From Chlorella sorokiniana (Eukaryota > Chlorophyta > Trebouxiophyceae > Chlorellales > Chlorellaceae): a stretch of 64,000 nt of DNA. The position numbers and the translations under genes are program-made. Each line of letters begins with the position of its first letter. Within the stretch, counting starts at the first letter, position 1. Below are positions 34,730 through 51,300 of this stretch, in pieces. The notes under the pieces are model-generated. The model made no database searches. It worked only from the letters and a program-made list of their open reading frames with translations, and was not told the DNA's origin. The stretch is taken from assembly GCA_025917655.1 (NCBI GenBank), contig CP084615.1:2170001-2234000 (forward strand). Reading direction: 5' to 3'.

Positions 34730-36275
34730 TTACCAGAAAACCTGGCAGGCAACAGAGCAGCAGCAAACACTGGTCGGCCGTTCCTGCGCAAGTGCATGTG
34801 CTTGCGCACCACAGGTCAACCGGGTGCCCGCCCAGCTGCGCCCAGCGCTGCCGCCGCCGCGCAGCTGCACGTCGAGCGCCCACGCGAGTGCAGAAGCGCA
34901 GGCCGACAGCCCGCAGGTGCGCCCCCACCACGCGCGGCAGGCTGGCCTCGCCGCCGCTGCTGTGCGCGCCGCGGCCCACCACGACCCGCAGCGTGCGGCC
35001 GCCGCCGTGACCGGCGCCCGGGCGCCCGCTGCGGCAGCGGTGGCGGGATCAGCCAGCAAGCCATGCAGGAGGTGCAGCCGGCGGTCCAGCGCCGCTGTGG
35101 CCTCTGCGGCATGCAGGCCGTGCAGGTCCAGTTCGAACAGGCTGCAGCAGGGGGCAGGGGGCAGAGACGCAGACGGGTGCCGGGTGAGGGCGAAAACGGT
35201 GGGTTCCGGGCTGCCATCACGCCATTCTGCCATGAATCTCGCACAGGCGGCTCCTGAACCCCATGCACCCACCCGTTGCTACGGTTGTTCTCGGTCTCTA
35301 TCCGCTCCGCCGCCTCGGCGTGCGCCGCCAGCGCCTCCTGCCGCAGATGGTGCGCCTCGGCAGCCAGCTGGCGAGCCACGCTGTGCTGGCCGCTGGTGTG
35401 GGCGGCGGCGCGGCGCGCGCAGCACGCTGCCACCTGCGGCTGAGCTGCAGTGCGCGCGGCGGCGGAATCGGAAGTAGGGATCGCTCACGTCTTCGTCCCC
35501 CTCCTCCTCGCTCTCATCCGTGCCGCCACCCCCAGCGGCATCATCGGGTGTCGGCTGGCCCCCGCGCTCCGCGGCCTCTAGCTGGCTCCCGCTGTCGGTT
35601 GGGGGCCGTCGCCGCCGCCGCCGCTGGCGCCCATCTCTGCCAGCATGGCGCTCGCCACCTCAGCATCCTGCCCTGCCGCCTCCAGCACCGCCTGCGCCAG
35701 CTCCGCGCCAGCCCATGCGTGCTGCTGCAGCAGCCGCTGCGCTGCAGAGGGAGCTGGTGGCCCCAGGCTGCGACACCGCTGCCTGCCAGCTGGCTCTCCG
35801 GCCAGCCTGGCTGTCCATGAGCCTGCGGGCTGGCGTGCTGCAGGGCCGGACCTTACTGGCAGGGGCCGAGGGCCACTGGCGGGGAAGTCCGCGTCAGTCA
35901 GCTGTGGCGGCTGAGCGCCGCCGCCGGCTGGCTTGAAGTGCACAGCAACTGGGGCCGCCGCAGCTGATCGCTGGGCGAGCGATCCCCAGGATGCACTGCG
36001 GTTGCGCTCCCGCTTGGCACCCTGTTGAGGATGTAATTCAAATTTATCGTCCCCCTGCAAACATGATGAGGGCGCAGTAATGGGCAAGCAGAGGGCCCTG
36101 GAACTTCGTGCAGCGTCTAAGCCGTGCGGCGGCTGTTGCGCACCTGAAGCAAGTGGGCAGCGACTTCGTCGACTCTGCCGTCAAACAGGGCCAGTGCATC
36201 TTCAATTTTACTCTGTGCAGCGGTTGGAAACGCCTCCCGAAGCACTTTGCTCTCAGCTGTGAAACGCCGAGCCAT
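34730..36275 (-). CDS. CUE, DUF1771 and Smr domain protein (plant CID5/6/7-like)
   Basis: Exon 1 (36275-36144) encodes MARRFTAESKVLREAFPTAA and KIEDALALFDGRVDEVAAHL, a CUE-like ubiquitin-binding helix set. After GDDKFELHPQQGAKRERN and a Pro/Ala-rich stretch comes a second CUE/UBA-like helix pair (QRLLQQHAWAGAELAQAVLE, DAEVASAMLAEMG), then an acidic DESEEEGDEDVSDPYFRFRR leading into DUF1771 (HTSGQHSVARQLAAEAHHLR, AHAEAAERIETEN). The C terminus is an Smr domain: LFELDLHGLHAAEATAALDR, then LRVVVGRGAHSSGGEASLPR. DUF1771-Smr is the layout of plant CID5/6/7 proteins, which bind poly(A)-binding protein; Smr domains can cut RNA or DNA. A canonical PAM2 motif was not seen. The C-terminal end is uncertain because of inferred one-base deletions (for example 35601-35605 and after FCTRVG). 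Confidence 0.78.
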
Positions 36276-37028
36276 TGCTGCCACGCATTGCCACTCACGG
36301 TGCCTGAAACTCGATGGTTGTCGGCTGACAGAGCCTATGGTTCCGGCACCTCCCTCCTGGAGAGACTCGAGGGGGCAGCTGGCGAAGCGTCACAGTCAGC
36401 GCAGTGATTGCGCAGCAGTGCATACCGTGCACTTGGCAGTTGGTGTGCATACGCATTTGAATTGATCAGATGCAGATTCAAGTATCAGTCAGCTCACATA
36501 TAGGGTGCGGCCTGGGTCTGCCTTACTTCCGTGAACGTCATGAGCGGCCACAGCATGTCGAGTGGGCGTGTGCGATTTTTTTTGTCAAGATTTGCCTATG
36601 CTGTCAAGTCCCTTGGTTGCTGTCTAATTATCATCATTATATGCAATCTATATTGATAATTTCATGACAAGCTCACAGCTTGACTTGCCATGGCTGCTCA
36701 CAGACGCGCAACCGTGCATCCGCGGCGCTGGCGCCACCGTGCCAAATTTGGACGACATGTTGCAGGAAAATCTTCCCGGCGATGACAGCAACAGTTTGTC
36801 AACCTTTAAGCACCTTGTTGGTCTTTGAAATGCCCAGAATCCGACCTGAAGCTCTTCAGGACTAATACTAGCTAGTGCAACTTGCCAGCACGGCCCTTTC
36901 CAAGCTCGGGCGTACACTTGGACGGATCTGGAGCCGTTACTGATGCATATTGCGAGCTTAGCAGCCCGTCAACGCTGCACTGCGGCTTCCACCAACTTGC
37001 AAGCGCCGCCGCAGCAGCGTTTCAGGCA
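36276..37028. promoter_or_regulatory. Long AT-richer divergent intergenic region
   Basis: About 750 bp between divergent genes. The stretch 36560-36670 is unusually AT-rich for this genome, with a run of eight T and repeated ATTAT/TGATAA patterns. It presumably includes two promoters. A minus-strand open frame at 36917-36648 has no recognisable domain and was not called as a gene. Confidence 0.5.
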
Positions 37029-37648
37029 ATGGGTCGGCGCGCAAAGATGCAGAAGAAGATTTCCAAGGGTGACGCAGGCAAGCGCCCGCCGCTGGGCACC
37101 TGTGCAGCGCACATGCGTGTAAGAGGTTGTGTCCCGCTCCGCCACATTGAAAGTGGCGGCCGTTCAGCAGCCTACTTAGTTGTCGCAGCCATTGATCATG
37201 CATGATAGCATTTTATTGCCTGCAGGTAGCTCAAGCCAGCCTTCAGGAGTGGGACATTGTGCTGTACAAGTCGGCCGACGGCGCCGCGGCCTTGGGCCGT
37301 GTCAGCCAGTTGGCGGCAGATGAGGTCAGCCTGGAGCGGCTGGAGGAGGACGCGGTGAACCTGGTCTGGCGCGTCTCTTACGATGCGGAGCAGCGCGTGC
37401 CCCTGTCGTCGGTATGGCGCAAAGTGGAGGCAGATTACATGCAGGTGAGGGGCTGGCCTCATGGTCAGGCTGCACGGATCACCCGCGTGCCTCTGAGTCT
37501 CACAACGTCGTTGCTCTCTGCATGCCGCTTGCTGCAGCTGTGCGACCCGGACAGAGTGTCCAACCCTCATGGCGAGCACGCGCTGGAAGTCTATCGATTG
37601 CTTGAGCCGGTGGCAGAGGCGCTGCAGGCTGCCAGCCAGGCAGAGTGA
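37029..37648 (+). CDS. Conserved-looking 139-residue protein of unknown function
   Basis: Three exons, 37029-37118, 37226-37444 and 37538-37648, join in phase 0 with good GT-AG sites and no frame errors. The protein starts MGRRAKMQKKISKGDAGKRP, basic, and continues with a beta-rich core (SLQEWDIVLYKSADGAAALG, RVSQLAADEVSLERLEEDAV, LVWRVSYDAEQRVPLSSVWR) and a C-terminal helix (HALEVYRLLEPVAEALQAA). I do not recognise the family. The core has the look of a small SH3-like or barrel fold. Upstream, 36943-37028 could encode an Arg/Ser/Ala-rich organelle-targeting leader starting at ATG 36943 (MHIASLAARQR), but that frame does not connect without a one-base change. Confidence 0.65.
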
Positions 37649-38065
37649 CATGTGGTTGTGGCCATTCAAACTCTCCTCCTTTGCTGCATTCCCGGTCTTT
37701 GTAGCCTTTGTTCCCTGTTTGATGCTGCCTTTTTTTTTGTCTTTTATTGTTACAGTTGATGCTTGAAATTCATGCCGCTCAGGGCTGTGCACCACTTGCG
37801 CCAAGCCCTGCACATTCACAATGTGGGTGGGGCTGGCAGCTTTGCGGTCGACCCTACCTGCATGATGCGCCAACTTGGAGGTATTCCTTCCGCTGCAACT
37901 ATGTTGTGCTCAACCTGCAGGGGAAGGAAACCAGCAAGACCAGACATGGCACGCACACCAGTCAACTGGCCGACCCCAAGGAACCCTGGTGTTTCCATAG
38001 CAGGCTAGCAGGCTGGAGGTCTCCACCGTGTGCAGCCCACCCTGCCCTCGCTACGCACATGACAG
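37649..38065. other. Convergent 3' region between the unknown gene and poly(A) polymerase
   Basis: Both flanking genes end here. A T-rich run near 37725-37750 (eight consecutive T) is the most distinctive feature and may belong to the 3' untranslated region of the 139-residue gene. Nothing else is supported. Confidence 0.5.
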
Positions 38066-41734
<3,669 letters not shown>

Positions 41735-42333
41735 CCTGCAGCCTCCTGCCCTCACACGGCGCTCGCAGACGTGTGTCACACCGACTGCAACAGGGTGAAA
41801 GGTGTAGGACCTGGTGGGGTGACAGGAACTTGCCGGTTGAGAGTCGCTTCAGCGTCAGTCCCGGTGTGATGGGTTGGGAGATCAAATGTATCGCAGCATG
41901 CCTTCAAGGGATCGTAAGTCGCCACTACGATGACAACCAGCCAGGGCGCCAAGTAGGCTTAGCACACACCGCAGGAATGGCGGCAGGTGTTGATTTTGGC
42001 CCGGAGCGGCAATTTGGAACGCTTTGATACTTAGGACAGCAACACAGGGGCAGCGCCCACACGGAGAGCGCAGCCGAAGCCTGCTAGCAGCATGCAGCTG
42101 CTTGAGTGACGGCTTTCTGGCGAGTTAGCTGGCGTTCAGGTCCGCACTGTTTCCCAGATGTGTTGCCCTGAGCAATGGGTTATGCAGGCAGCGCCATTTC
42201 GTCAGTCGACCTTGCCGCCACTCTTGCTGCCGCCGCGCCACACCGAGCTCCTTGTTGCCTGCCGTAAACAGCCTGCCTCGGCTGTTTGTTGCAGGAATCG
42301 TGCTTGAGTTGATTTCGGGGCAGGGGAGCAGCC
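41735..42333. promoter_or_regulatory. Divergent intergenic region between PAP and NRPA1
   Basis: About 600 bp between the start codons of two divergent genes. It should hold both promoters and leaders. No further gene or motif is supported. Confidence 0.45.
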
Positions 42334-45300
42334 ATGCAGAGCTCCCTGCACTCCAAAGAGATCACCACCGCCCAGGTGGCGGCGGTGTCGTGGGGCTTCT
42401 TCAACGATGAGGAGGCAAGCGCAGGGCCTGCCCGCCCTGCACGCCGCACCTTGAACGCCTGCGCTCACCAACCTTCAAGTCGCTGACATCAACATCGGCG
42501 GGGCTTGCTGTGCCACGACGGTCGGCCGTTGCTGCAGCGCCCGCCGGCCCGTCGCTGTCTCAACCGAGCATGGTCGCTTGCTGCCCTCTTTCCTTGCCAG
42601 GTGCGCAAGATCAGCGTGAAGCAGGTGGTGGCCCCTATGATCTTCGACAACATGCGTACCGCGGTGAAGGGGGGCTGTACGACCCTGCGCTTGGGCCCAT
42701 GGACCCAAAGGAGCGGTGAGCCTCGCGGGCAGGCGCTGCCACGCAGCGTCCCCAGCTGCTCCGCCCACCGACCGCAACAGCCCTGCTGGCCGGCTGCACC
42801 CGGCATACGCAGCGCCGCAACAAGGAGGCAGGTTCCTCTGCCGCCCTGCTTGCCAGCGGCACCCACGTCTAACGGTTGTTGCCCCCGGCTCCCTCCGCAG
42901 GTGCGCCTCCTGCGGCCTGTCCAGCTACGAGTGCCCCGGCCACTTTGGGCACATCGAGCTGGCGGTACCGCTGTACAACCCGCTGGTGTTCATGTGAGCA
43001 GGCCGTACTGCCTGAGAGCGGCGCCTGCCCACGGGGGCTAAGGTCCAATAAAAATGCTTTGAGGCGCGCTCCAGCGGGCCGCTGTGGCGCCACGCTCCCT
43101 TCCCTGTGGCCCTGCTCCCCGCCTCACCCCCGTCTGGCCCTCTGCCCCTGCTGCAGCACGCTGTACAAGCTGCTGCGCTGCACCTGCCTGCACTGCTTCA
43201 AGTTCCGCATGGCTGGGGGCGAGGTGGAGCGCTTCCGCCGCCGCCTGCACCTGCTCAGCCAGGGGCGGCTGGTGGAGGCGCAGGGCCTGGTGGTGGGCAC
43301 CTCGGCGGCCGCCAAGAAGGCGGGGGGAGCTGCTGGACGACGCGCTGGGCACGCTGGACGACCTGGACGGCGGCGCCGCCAAGCAGTACCAGTACGACGT
43401 GGCCAGCGCGGTCAAGCGCTCCGCCGCCCGCAGCTCCAAGGGTGAGCCCCAGCGGCGGCGGGTGCACCCTGGGGGAGGCGGGGGCCGGCCGGCGGAGGAG
43501 GGAAGGCCAGCGGGCATGACGCCCGTGCTGATGCTGCACAGTGCCCTGGCTCGGGGCAGGCCCTGCTGCGCAGGGCCAGCTTGCGCGCGCCTGCTCCTCC
43601 GCATGCGCCTGCCCCACCGCATGCGTATGCTCATGCCCTTCCTCCTGGGCCTCTTTCCCCGCAGGCATGGGCCCGCGCAGCCCCGCCTGCATGACCGCTC
43701 AGACGCTGGAGGCCATGATCGACACCATCGCCGACTTCTTCCGCAAGCAGCCCGGCGCCGGCAAGTGCCACAACTGCGGCGCCAACAACCCCACCATCCG
43801 GCGGTGAGCGGCGGCGGCCCGCCGCGCAGCCTGCGCTGAGGGTACACGCAGCGCTGGCAGCACAGCATGCAGTGCAGGCCCGCTGCCACGGAGGCACGCT
43901 GGTTGTGCGGAGGTGGCGGGCTGGATTGTTATGTGGCAGCATAACTTTACGAGCCTAGCCTCCCCTTTTTCCCATCCACCCCCCACCCCCCACACCCCCA
44001 CCCTGCTTCTTCCTTGGCGCAGCGAGGGCCACAGCAAGCTGTTCATGATGCCGCTGTCGGCCAAGAAGCGGGCGCAGAACCAGGTGCAGGGCACGCCCAT
44101 TCTGTCGGTGCTGGCGCGGCTGGCGGCCGACGCGCACGCTGTGGAGGACCTGGAGGCTGAGCTGGCGGCGGGGGTGGCGGCGCAGGACGCGGGCGCGCCA
44201 GCGGCGGCGCCCCCCGGCGTCAAGGGCGAGGACGGCGGGGAGGTGGAGGTGGAGGAGGAGGAGGAGGAGGAGAAGGGGGAGGGCAAGGACAAGGACAGCA
44301 TCAGGGGGACGACGATGCCAAGGATGAGGGTGAGCCCCGCCGGCCAGCCTGGATGCAGCCGACTGCGGGCTGGCCGGCCGCGGCCGCGGCCCGGAGCCGC
44401 TGCTCTACAGCTTCCACCCGGTCGACCGGCATGCATGTTTGCTCGCCGTCTGCAGGCAAGGGCGACGCGATGGACCTGGATGCCCCCATCGGGGCGGCAC
44501 CAAGGCGCAGCGCACCGCGGCGCTGGAGCAGGCGATGGAGGCCAGGTGGGGGTGCGGCGGACTGCAGATGGAGCCGTCGATCCTCGCACGCGCGAGGTGG
44601 CCGGCGGCTGCGCCTGCATCCAACCTGCGGGTGCCCGGCCGCAGCCGAGGTGCAGCACCATCACCTCTACCTGGGACGGCCCCCAGCCCCAGCCATCCAC
44701 CCACCCGCCACACACGCACCATCCCCTCCTCCCCCTCCTCCCCCAGCCTGGGCGGCGCTCACCCCAAGTACCTCTCCCCAGCGAGGTGAAGGAGGTGCTG
44801 CGGCGCATGTGGGAGCTGAACGAACCCATCCTGGCCTTCATCTATCCCACGGGTGCGCGTGTGGGTGGGCGGGTGGGGGTGGGGGTGGATGGCTTGCGCT
44901 GGTGTGCATGTGGCATGTTTTTGCATGTGCCCTGTGTGGGGTGGGGTCACTAGTAGAGAGGGAAGGATCTGCGGCAGCAGGGTGTCAAGAGTGTTTTGCG
45001 TGCTCCGGGCAAGTGCAAGCGGGGCCTCTGCTTTGTGAGCGATCTGCTCCCAGGGCACCCAAGCAGGGGGCGGGGGCGCTGATGTGCTGGCCTGAGAGAA
45101 GTGCCATGCAGCAAGCCACGTCCCAGCTGCGCGCTGAGCAACGCATGCACCTTGCCGCGCAGATGTGGCGCGGCGGCAGCGTCGCCGCGGCGCCTCGGCC
45201 GCCTCGGCGGCGGCTGCGGGCAACGCGGCCCAGCGCCGCGCCCAGGGCTACCGCGAGTTCTTCGTGCAGACGGTGCCGGTGGCCCCCAACCGCTTCCGCC

Positions 45301-48300
45301 CCGTCAACCACGTCGGCGAAATGGTGGGGTGCTTGCTGCCGCCTGTGCTACCCTCTTCTGCATCTCATTGCGTCGGTGACTCGGGAAGCAGCCTTCCGTT
45401 GGCCACCCTTGATGGGCCTGGCTGCCCTGCTTGTGGCCTGACCTGACCGGCCCTTATCCCCCCCACACACACCCCACACCCCGCACAAAAAACATGCAGA
45501 TGTATGAGCACCCCCAGAACGTGCTGCTGCTGCGCCTCATCAATGCCAACCTCGACCTGCTGGCTGTGCACAAGGAGACGGCGGTGGAGGGGCAACGCGC
45601 GGGTGCGCCGCCCGGTGGCTGCCGCCGCTGCTCCTGCGCCGCGACGCCTGCTCTGCCGTGCTTTGGATCATGGTTCTTGTGGCTGAATGAATGCCTCGAA
45701 CTCAACATGCTGCCGTGCCCTGCACGCTGCCTGCCTGCCGCAGAGGAGGCGGCGCAGGCGCAGCTGGGCAAGAGCCTGCGACTGTGGCTGGACCTGCAGA
45801 ACTCGCTCAACGCCCTCGTGGACTCAAACGCTGGTGGGTGGGCGGCGAGGGCGGGTTCTTGCTGCTCCTAGCGTGGGCGCAGTCGCTTTAGCTGGGTCAC
45901 AGTTCGTTTCCAGCTGACAGCGCCAGCTGGCTCTTGACCTGAAGGTGCTGCCAGTCAGCCAGAGTGTTGCAGCCTGGGCTGAGCAAGGTGGCCCCTGTCT
46001 GGCACCTTCAAGCTCACACCCAAATACACGCGCGTTGATGCAGCTGACAACACGCACGGCGTGGGCGGCATCAAGCAGATGCTGGAGAAGAAGGAGGGTC
46101 TGTTCCGCAAGAACATGATGGGCAAGCGCGTCAACTTTGCGGCGCGGTCGGGTGAGCAACTCGGCAGCGGCCCCATGTGCAGCCGCTGGCCGCAGCAGCT
46201 CATGCTCTTGGCCACACGCCTGCCTGGCCACCTCCCGAATCATGCCGCGTTGCTGCAGCAACAGTTGTGCCTGTGGCCCTTCATGTCCCCCCATCTTCCA
46301 TCCACCATGCACCTTCTGAGGCAAATCTGTTGACTCATCCGTTCCTTCATCCACTTACTTGCTCTCCGCTCCACGCAGTCATCTCTCCCGACGTGTTTCT
46401 GAACGGCGGCGAGATCGGAGTGCCCCCTACTTTGCCGCGCGCCTGTCCTTCCCCGAGCGCGTCACCCCGTGGAACGTGGACAAGCTGCGGGAGGCTGTGA
46501 TGGCGGGGCCGGGCGCAACCCGGGGGCGGTGGCGGTGGAGGATGAGCGGGGCGCATCGTGCTGCTCAGCAGGGACAAGAAGGTGGGTGGGGCTTGTGGGC
46601 AGCAGCAGGCAGACAAGGCGCGGATTAGGGACTCCAGCCAGCCAGCACAGGGCTAAGTATTGCTCTGCTGGACCGCTTGGTCAGCCTTGGCAGCTCAACC
46701 CCGTTCCATCTGGCCCCGCCGCAGAAGCGCGAGACCGTGGCCAAGCAGCTGCTGGGCGGCGTAGCCGCGGGCGGTGCCCTCACGCCGGGCAAGACGCGAG
46801 CTGGAGGCAACTCACAGTACGGTGGCGGCCGGGTGAGGCGTGCAGCGATCAGTTTTTGTGTCTGCTTTCGTGTGTGTTGGTGTGGGTGTGTGGGTGTGTG
46901 GGGAGGCCAGGATACACTTTGAGAACAGTCTGTGGCTGGGTAGTGCCTGCATCAGCTCATGCCTCTTGGTACTGCCTGCACGGCGACGCCTGCCGCCCCC
47001 TGCCACGCACAGATTGTGTACCGCACGATGGAGGATGGCGACTTCATGCTGACCAACCGCCAGCCCACGCTGCACAAGCCGGGCATGATGGGACACCGCG
47101 CGCGCGTCATGCGATGTGAGGGCACCGCTGCGCCGCCGCTTGTCGCCGTGCATGGTGCCTGGGCGGCCTGCCGCGCCCTGTCCATCAGGAAGCGCTGCCA
47201 CCCGGTCATGAAACGCGCACGCTTTCCTTTTGCACACCCCCCAGTCCCACCCCCTTCCAAGCTAACGGCCAGCCCCCCTTGTCCCTCCCAACCTGGACCC
47301 CCCACAGCCGAGCGCACGATCCGCTTCCACTACGCAAACTGCTCCACCTTCAACGCCGACTTTGACGGCGACGAAATCAACCTGCACCTGCCCCAGGACC
47401 ACTTTGGGCGCGCCGAGGGATACAACATCGTGCACGCCGACGAACAGTTCTTCGTGCCCACCGACGGCAAGCCCCTGCGCGGCCTCATCCAGGTGGGCCG
47501 CCCCCGCTGCCACAGCTGCTCTCTCCAGCTGCTGTCCCGAGCTGCTGCCCCTGCTGCTCGTTCCAGCTGCATCCCAAGCCAGACACACACACACTCACAC
47601 TAACCCCCACCACTTCTCTTTCCTCCAGGACCACATTGTGGGCGGCACGTTGATGACGATGAAGGACACGTTCCTCACCCAGAAGGAATATTCCCGCCTC
47701 ATCTACGAGTGCATCGCCCAGGACTGCAGGTGGGGGCTCAGTGCTCGCGTGTGCGTGCAACAGGCTAGCAAGCTGCCCACCTCTGTCCTACTGATTCATG
47801 ACTTGTGCAGCCAGGTTCACCTTACCCACCCCTCCAACCCTCACCTCCATCCCCGCAGCGGCTCATGGGAGGTGTGGATGGAGGAGCCCGCGGTGCTGAA
47901 GCCACGCAAGATGTGGACGGGCAAGCAGGTGCTGACGGCGGTGCTGATGCACTACACGCGCGACCAGCTGCCCTTCACCATGTTTGCCGACTCAAAGGTG
48001 CCCGCCGACATCTGGGGCAAGAGCAACGGTGAGGCGGAAGCAGGGAGTGTGGGTGTGTGCGTGTGGGGGGGGGGGGGGGCGAGGGGCAGTGAAGGCAGTG
48101 TTGAGACAGAGGTGCGGGGCTGGCAAGGGTGCCTGGCAGAGAGCAGCGGCAGGCACCGGGTGGGTCCCTGCCACGCGCTGCGGCAGGAACGGCGCGCTGC
48201 AGGGCAGGGGCCCCCAGTGCAGGGGCAGCCATGTGACGACCTGCGCTCAGGTCCTGCCGCCCTTCACTCCCTCCCCCCCGCCCGGCGCCTCCGCTGCCTG

Positions 48301-51300
48301 CAGGCGAGGGTCACATGCACATCTACCGCAACCACCTGATTGCGGGCTGCGTGGACAAGGCGTCGTTTGGCAAGCACGGCCTGCTGCACATATTCTACGA
48401 GCTGTACGGCCCGGAGCGCACCTCCACCGTCACCGCCGCCCTCTCCCGCCTCTTCACCGCCTTTTTGCAAGGCCACGGCTTCACGTGCGGCATGAGCGAC
48501 GTGTGGCTGGTGCAGCGCGCGAGCAGGAGCGCGCCGCGCTGCTGGCCACCGCCGACGTGCGCTGCATGGACGCGGCCGCCAAGTTTGTGGGCATGCTGGG
48601 CCCGCAGGAGCTGGTGGATGCCGGCATGAGCCTGGTGGGCGCTCAAGGGGGTGCAGGGCTGGTGCCGGGCTGGTGCAGGCAGGGAGGGGGCGGAAGGGCC
48701 AGGGCCTGCCGCCGCACACAGTGCCATGCCACCCACGCGCTCTTCGCCCTTGCTACCTTGTGCACGAGTGTGCTTGTGACCCGCGCGTGTGTGGAACCTT
48801 GCTCCTGACCGCCGTTGCGTCGCCCGCTGCGCCCTGGCTGCTTGCAGGAGGAGGCGTACGAGGTGCGGGATGGGCCCATCCGCGCCGCCCTCAGCGACCG
48901 CTTCCGCACCAACGCGGAGCAGGCGGGGGTGGGGCTGGACATGAAGGCCTCGGGTGCGGCGGCCGCCCGCGGGGGATGCACGTTTCTGTGCTGTGCTTGC
49001 ACATGCTCTGCTTGTCAGCGCAGCGTGTTTACACAGCAGCAGCGCTGGGCGGCTGACGACAGGACGCCCTCACGCTCAGCGCTGTGGGTTATCAGCGGAA
49101 GACTCGGGACCGAGCAGGGAGACCCCCCCCCTTGACCTCCCTCACTCCCCTGATCCCCCTTCCCCCCCCCCCCACAAACACACAGGCGCCATGCACCCGT
49201 TGGGCAGCGAGGTGGTCAAGGCGTGCCTGCCCCACGGCCAGCGCAAGCCCTTCCGCCACAACATGATGGCGCTGATGACGGTGACGGGGGCCAAGGGCTC
49301 GGTGGTCAACTTCTCGCAGGTGAGAGGGGCAGCAGGGGCGGCTGGGCTGCCGCGGGCCGCTGCTTTATGCATGGGATACGGGCACGCGGGATTGCCAAGA
49401 TGCTTTTCTTCTGCGTCTTTGGGGGCGAAGAGCTATTGAGAGTGCGGATGCTTGCCGTGGGCCGTGGCTCGGGTGGCAGGTCTGCTGTCCTCCGCTGCCG
49501 GGGTCATTCCCCTCTGCCGAAAGAGATCGTTATCTAACTGCCTGTGGCTGACCCCCGCCTCCCCCTCACTACCACCCCCACCGCAGATCTCGTGCCTGCT
49601 GGGCCAGCAGGAGCTGGAGGGGCGGCGCGTGCCTCGCACCTCCACCGGCAAGACGCTGCCCTGCTTCGCGCCGTACGACGCGGGGCCCGCGCCGGCGGCT
49701 TTGTGGGCGACCGCTTCCTCACGGGTGAGCCGGGGGGCCCTCTGCAGGGTTGTGAGCCGGGGCACCCGCTGCAGGGCCGGGTTGGAGGGAGGTGCACGGC
49801 AGGCTGCCAGGGCAGCAGGCCGCGCGTCATGGCCCCACCCTGCTTCTGGCTTGGAGAAAGCGGTGGGTGCCGCCCAGAACCCCCACCCTCCCACTCCATC
49901 TCCACTTCTGCATCAAACCTGGCACACATCATGCCCCCCACCCCCACCCCTGCCCCCACCCTCAACCCTCAACCTACCCACTCACCCCGCAGGCCTGCGA
50001 CCCCAGGAATACTACTTCCATTGCATGGCGGGGCGGGAGGGGCTGGTGGACACCACGGTCAAGACCTCGCGCTCAGGTGGGCCACCACCCGGCTGCGCTC
50101 GTGCACCCTCTATCTGCAGACGAGCGTCGCCCGGCAGCATGGCACTGAGCCTGCGTGTGTCGCGGGTGCCTGCTGCTGCGATGTGCCCTCTCACGAAGCA
50201 GGGCTTGCCCGGTGCCGCCGGCTGCCGACGCTGGTTCTGCCCTGCCTCGCCCCTGGAGCGCAGGCTACCTGCAGCGCTGCCTGGTGAAGAACCTGGAGAG
50301 CCTCAAGGTGCACTACGACTCCACCGTGCGCGACGACTGCGACAAGTCCATCCTCCAGGTGCGTGATGGTTGGGTAGGGCGGGGCGGGGTGAGGGTGGGG
50401 GTCGGGGTGGGGGTTGTGGATGCGTTCGCCGTCGAATCGGCTGTTGAGAGAGCTGACAGAGTATGGGCAGCTGTGAGGTTGTGTGGTAACCGCAAGGCAT
50501 GCGCCGGAAAGCTTCTCTCCGTTCCAACCCTTCACCCTCCACGCTCCATTCGGCCCGCCCCCCCGCCCCCCACACACAGTTTTACTACGGCGAGGACGGC
50601 ATCGACCCCATGCAGACGGGCTGCCTCAAGACCTTCCCCTTCCTCTTCTACAACGCGCCGCAGGTAGGGCAGCACGGCCGCCCCGCTCAGCCTGGCTCCA
50701 CCGCGGGCCTGATCCCTGCAGGGCCCGCTGCCAGCACTGCAGCTCTCCTACCCCGTCCAGCGCCCACCAGCCCCTGCGTCACTCTGCCGCCGCCAGTTCC
50801 TCAGGGGTTCGCTGTCCTCCCTCCCCTTCCTGCGCGCAGTTTTCCGTCCAGCTGGAGGCAGCCAAGGCGCTCAACTTCCCTCGCATCGCCGGCCAGGCGG
50901 AGGCGGAGGAGCAGGCGCGGCAGGCGGTGCGCGAGCGGGCCAAGGTGCTGGTTGAGAAGGGCGTGCCGGCCCCCAAGGACGACGACACCCTGCCCCTCAA
51001 CGCCGTGCTGCCCCAGACCACGCTGGGCGTCACCTCGGAGGGCTTCCAGGACGCGCTCAGCCTGAGCATCTTTGGCGGCGGCATGTTGCCGCCCAACCAC
51101 GGCGTGGACAAGATGTACAAAGCGGAGGTAGGGCTTCTGCGCGTTGCGTTGCGCGTCAGCAGTGTGCTTGTGTGTGTGTGTGTTAGAGCCGCAGCGTGGC
51201 TCCCTGCTGCAATGCCTGCAACCCAGTAAGCAATGCATATATAATTATCCCGGGTGTCCCCCCACCCTCGTCCCACAGGAGAAGGCGCTCCGCAAGGCCG

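Noticed and set aside
36648-36917. Minus-strand 89-codon open frame in the AT-rich intergenic region
   Set aside because: No recognisable domain, no splice or context support, and it lies in a likely promoter region.
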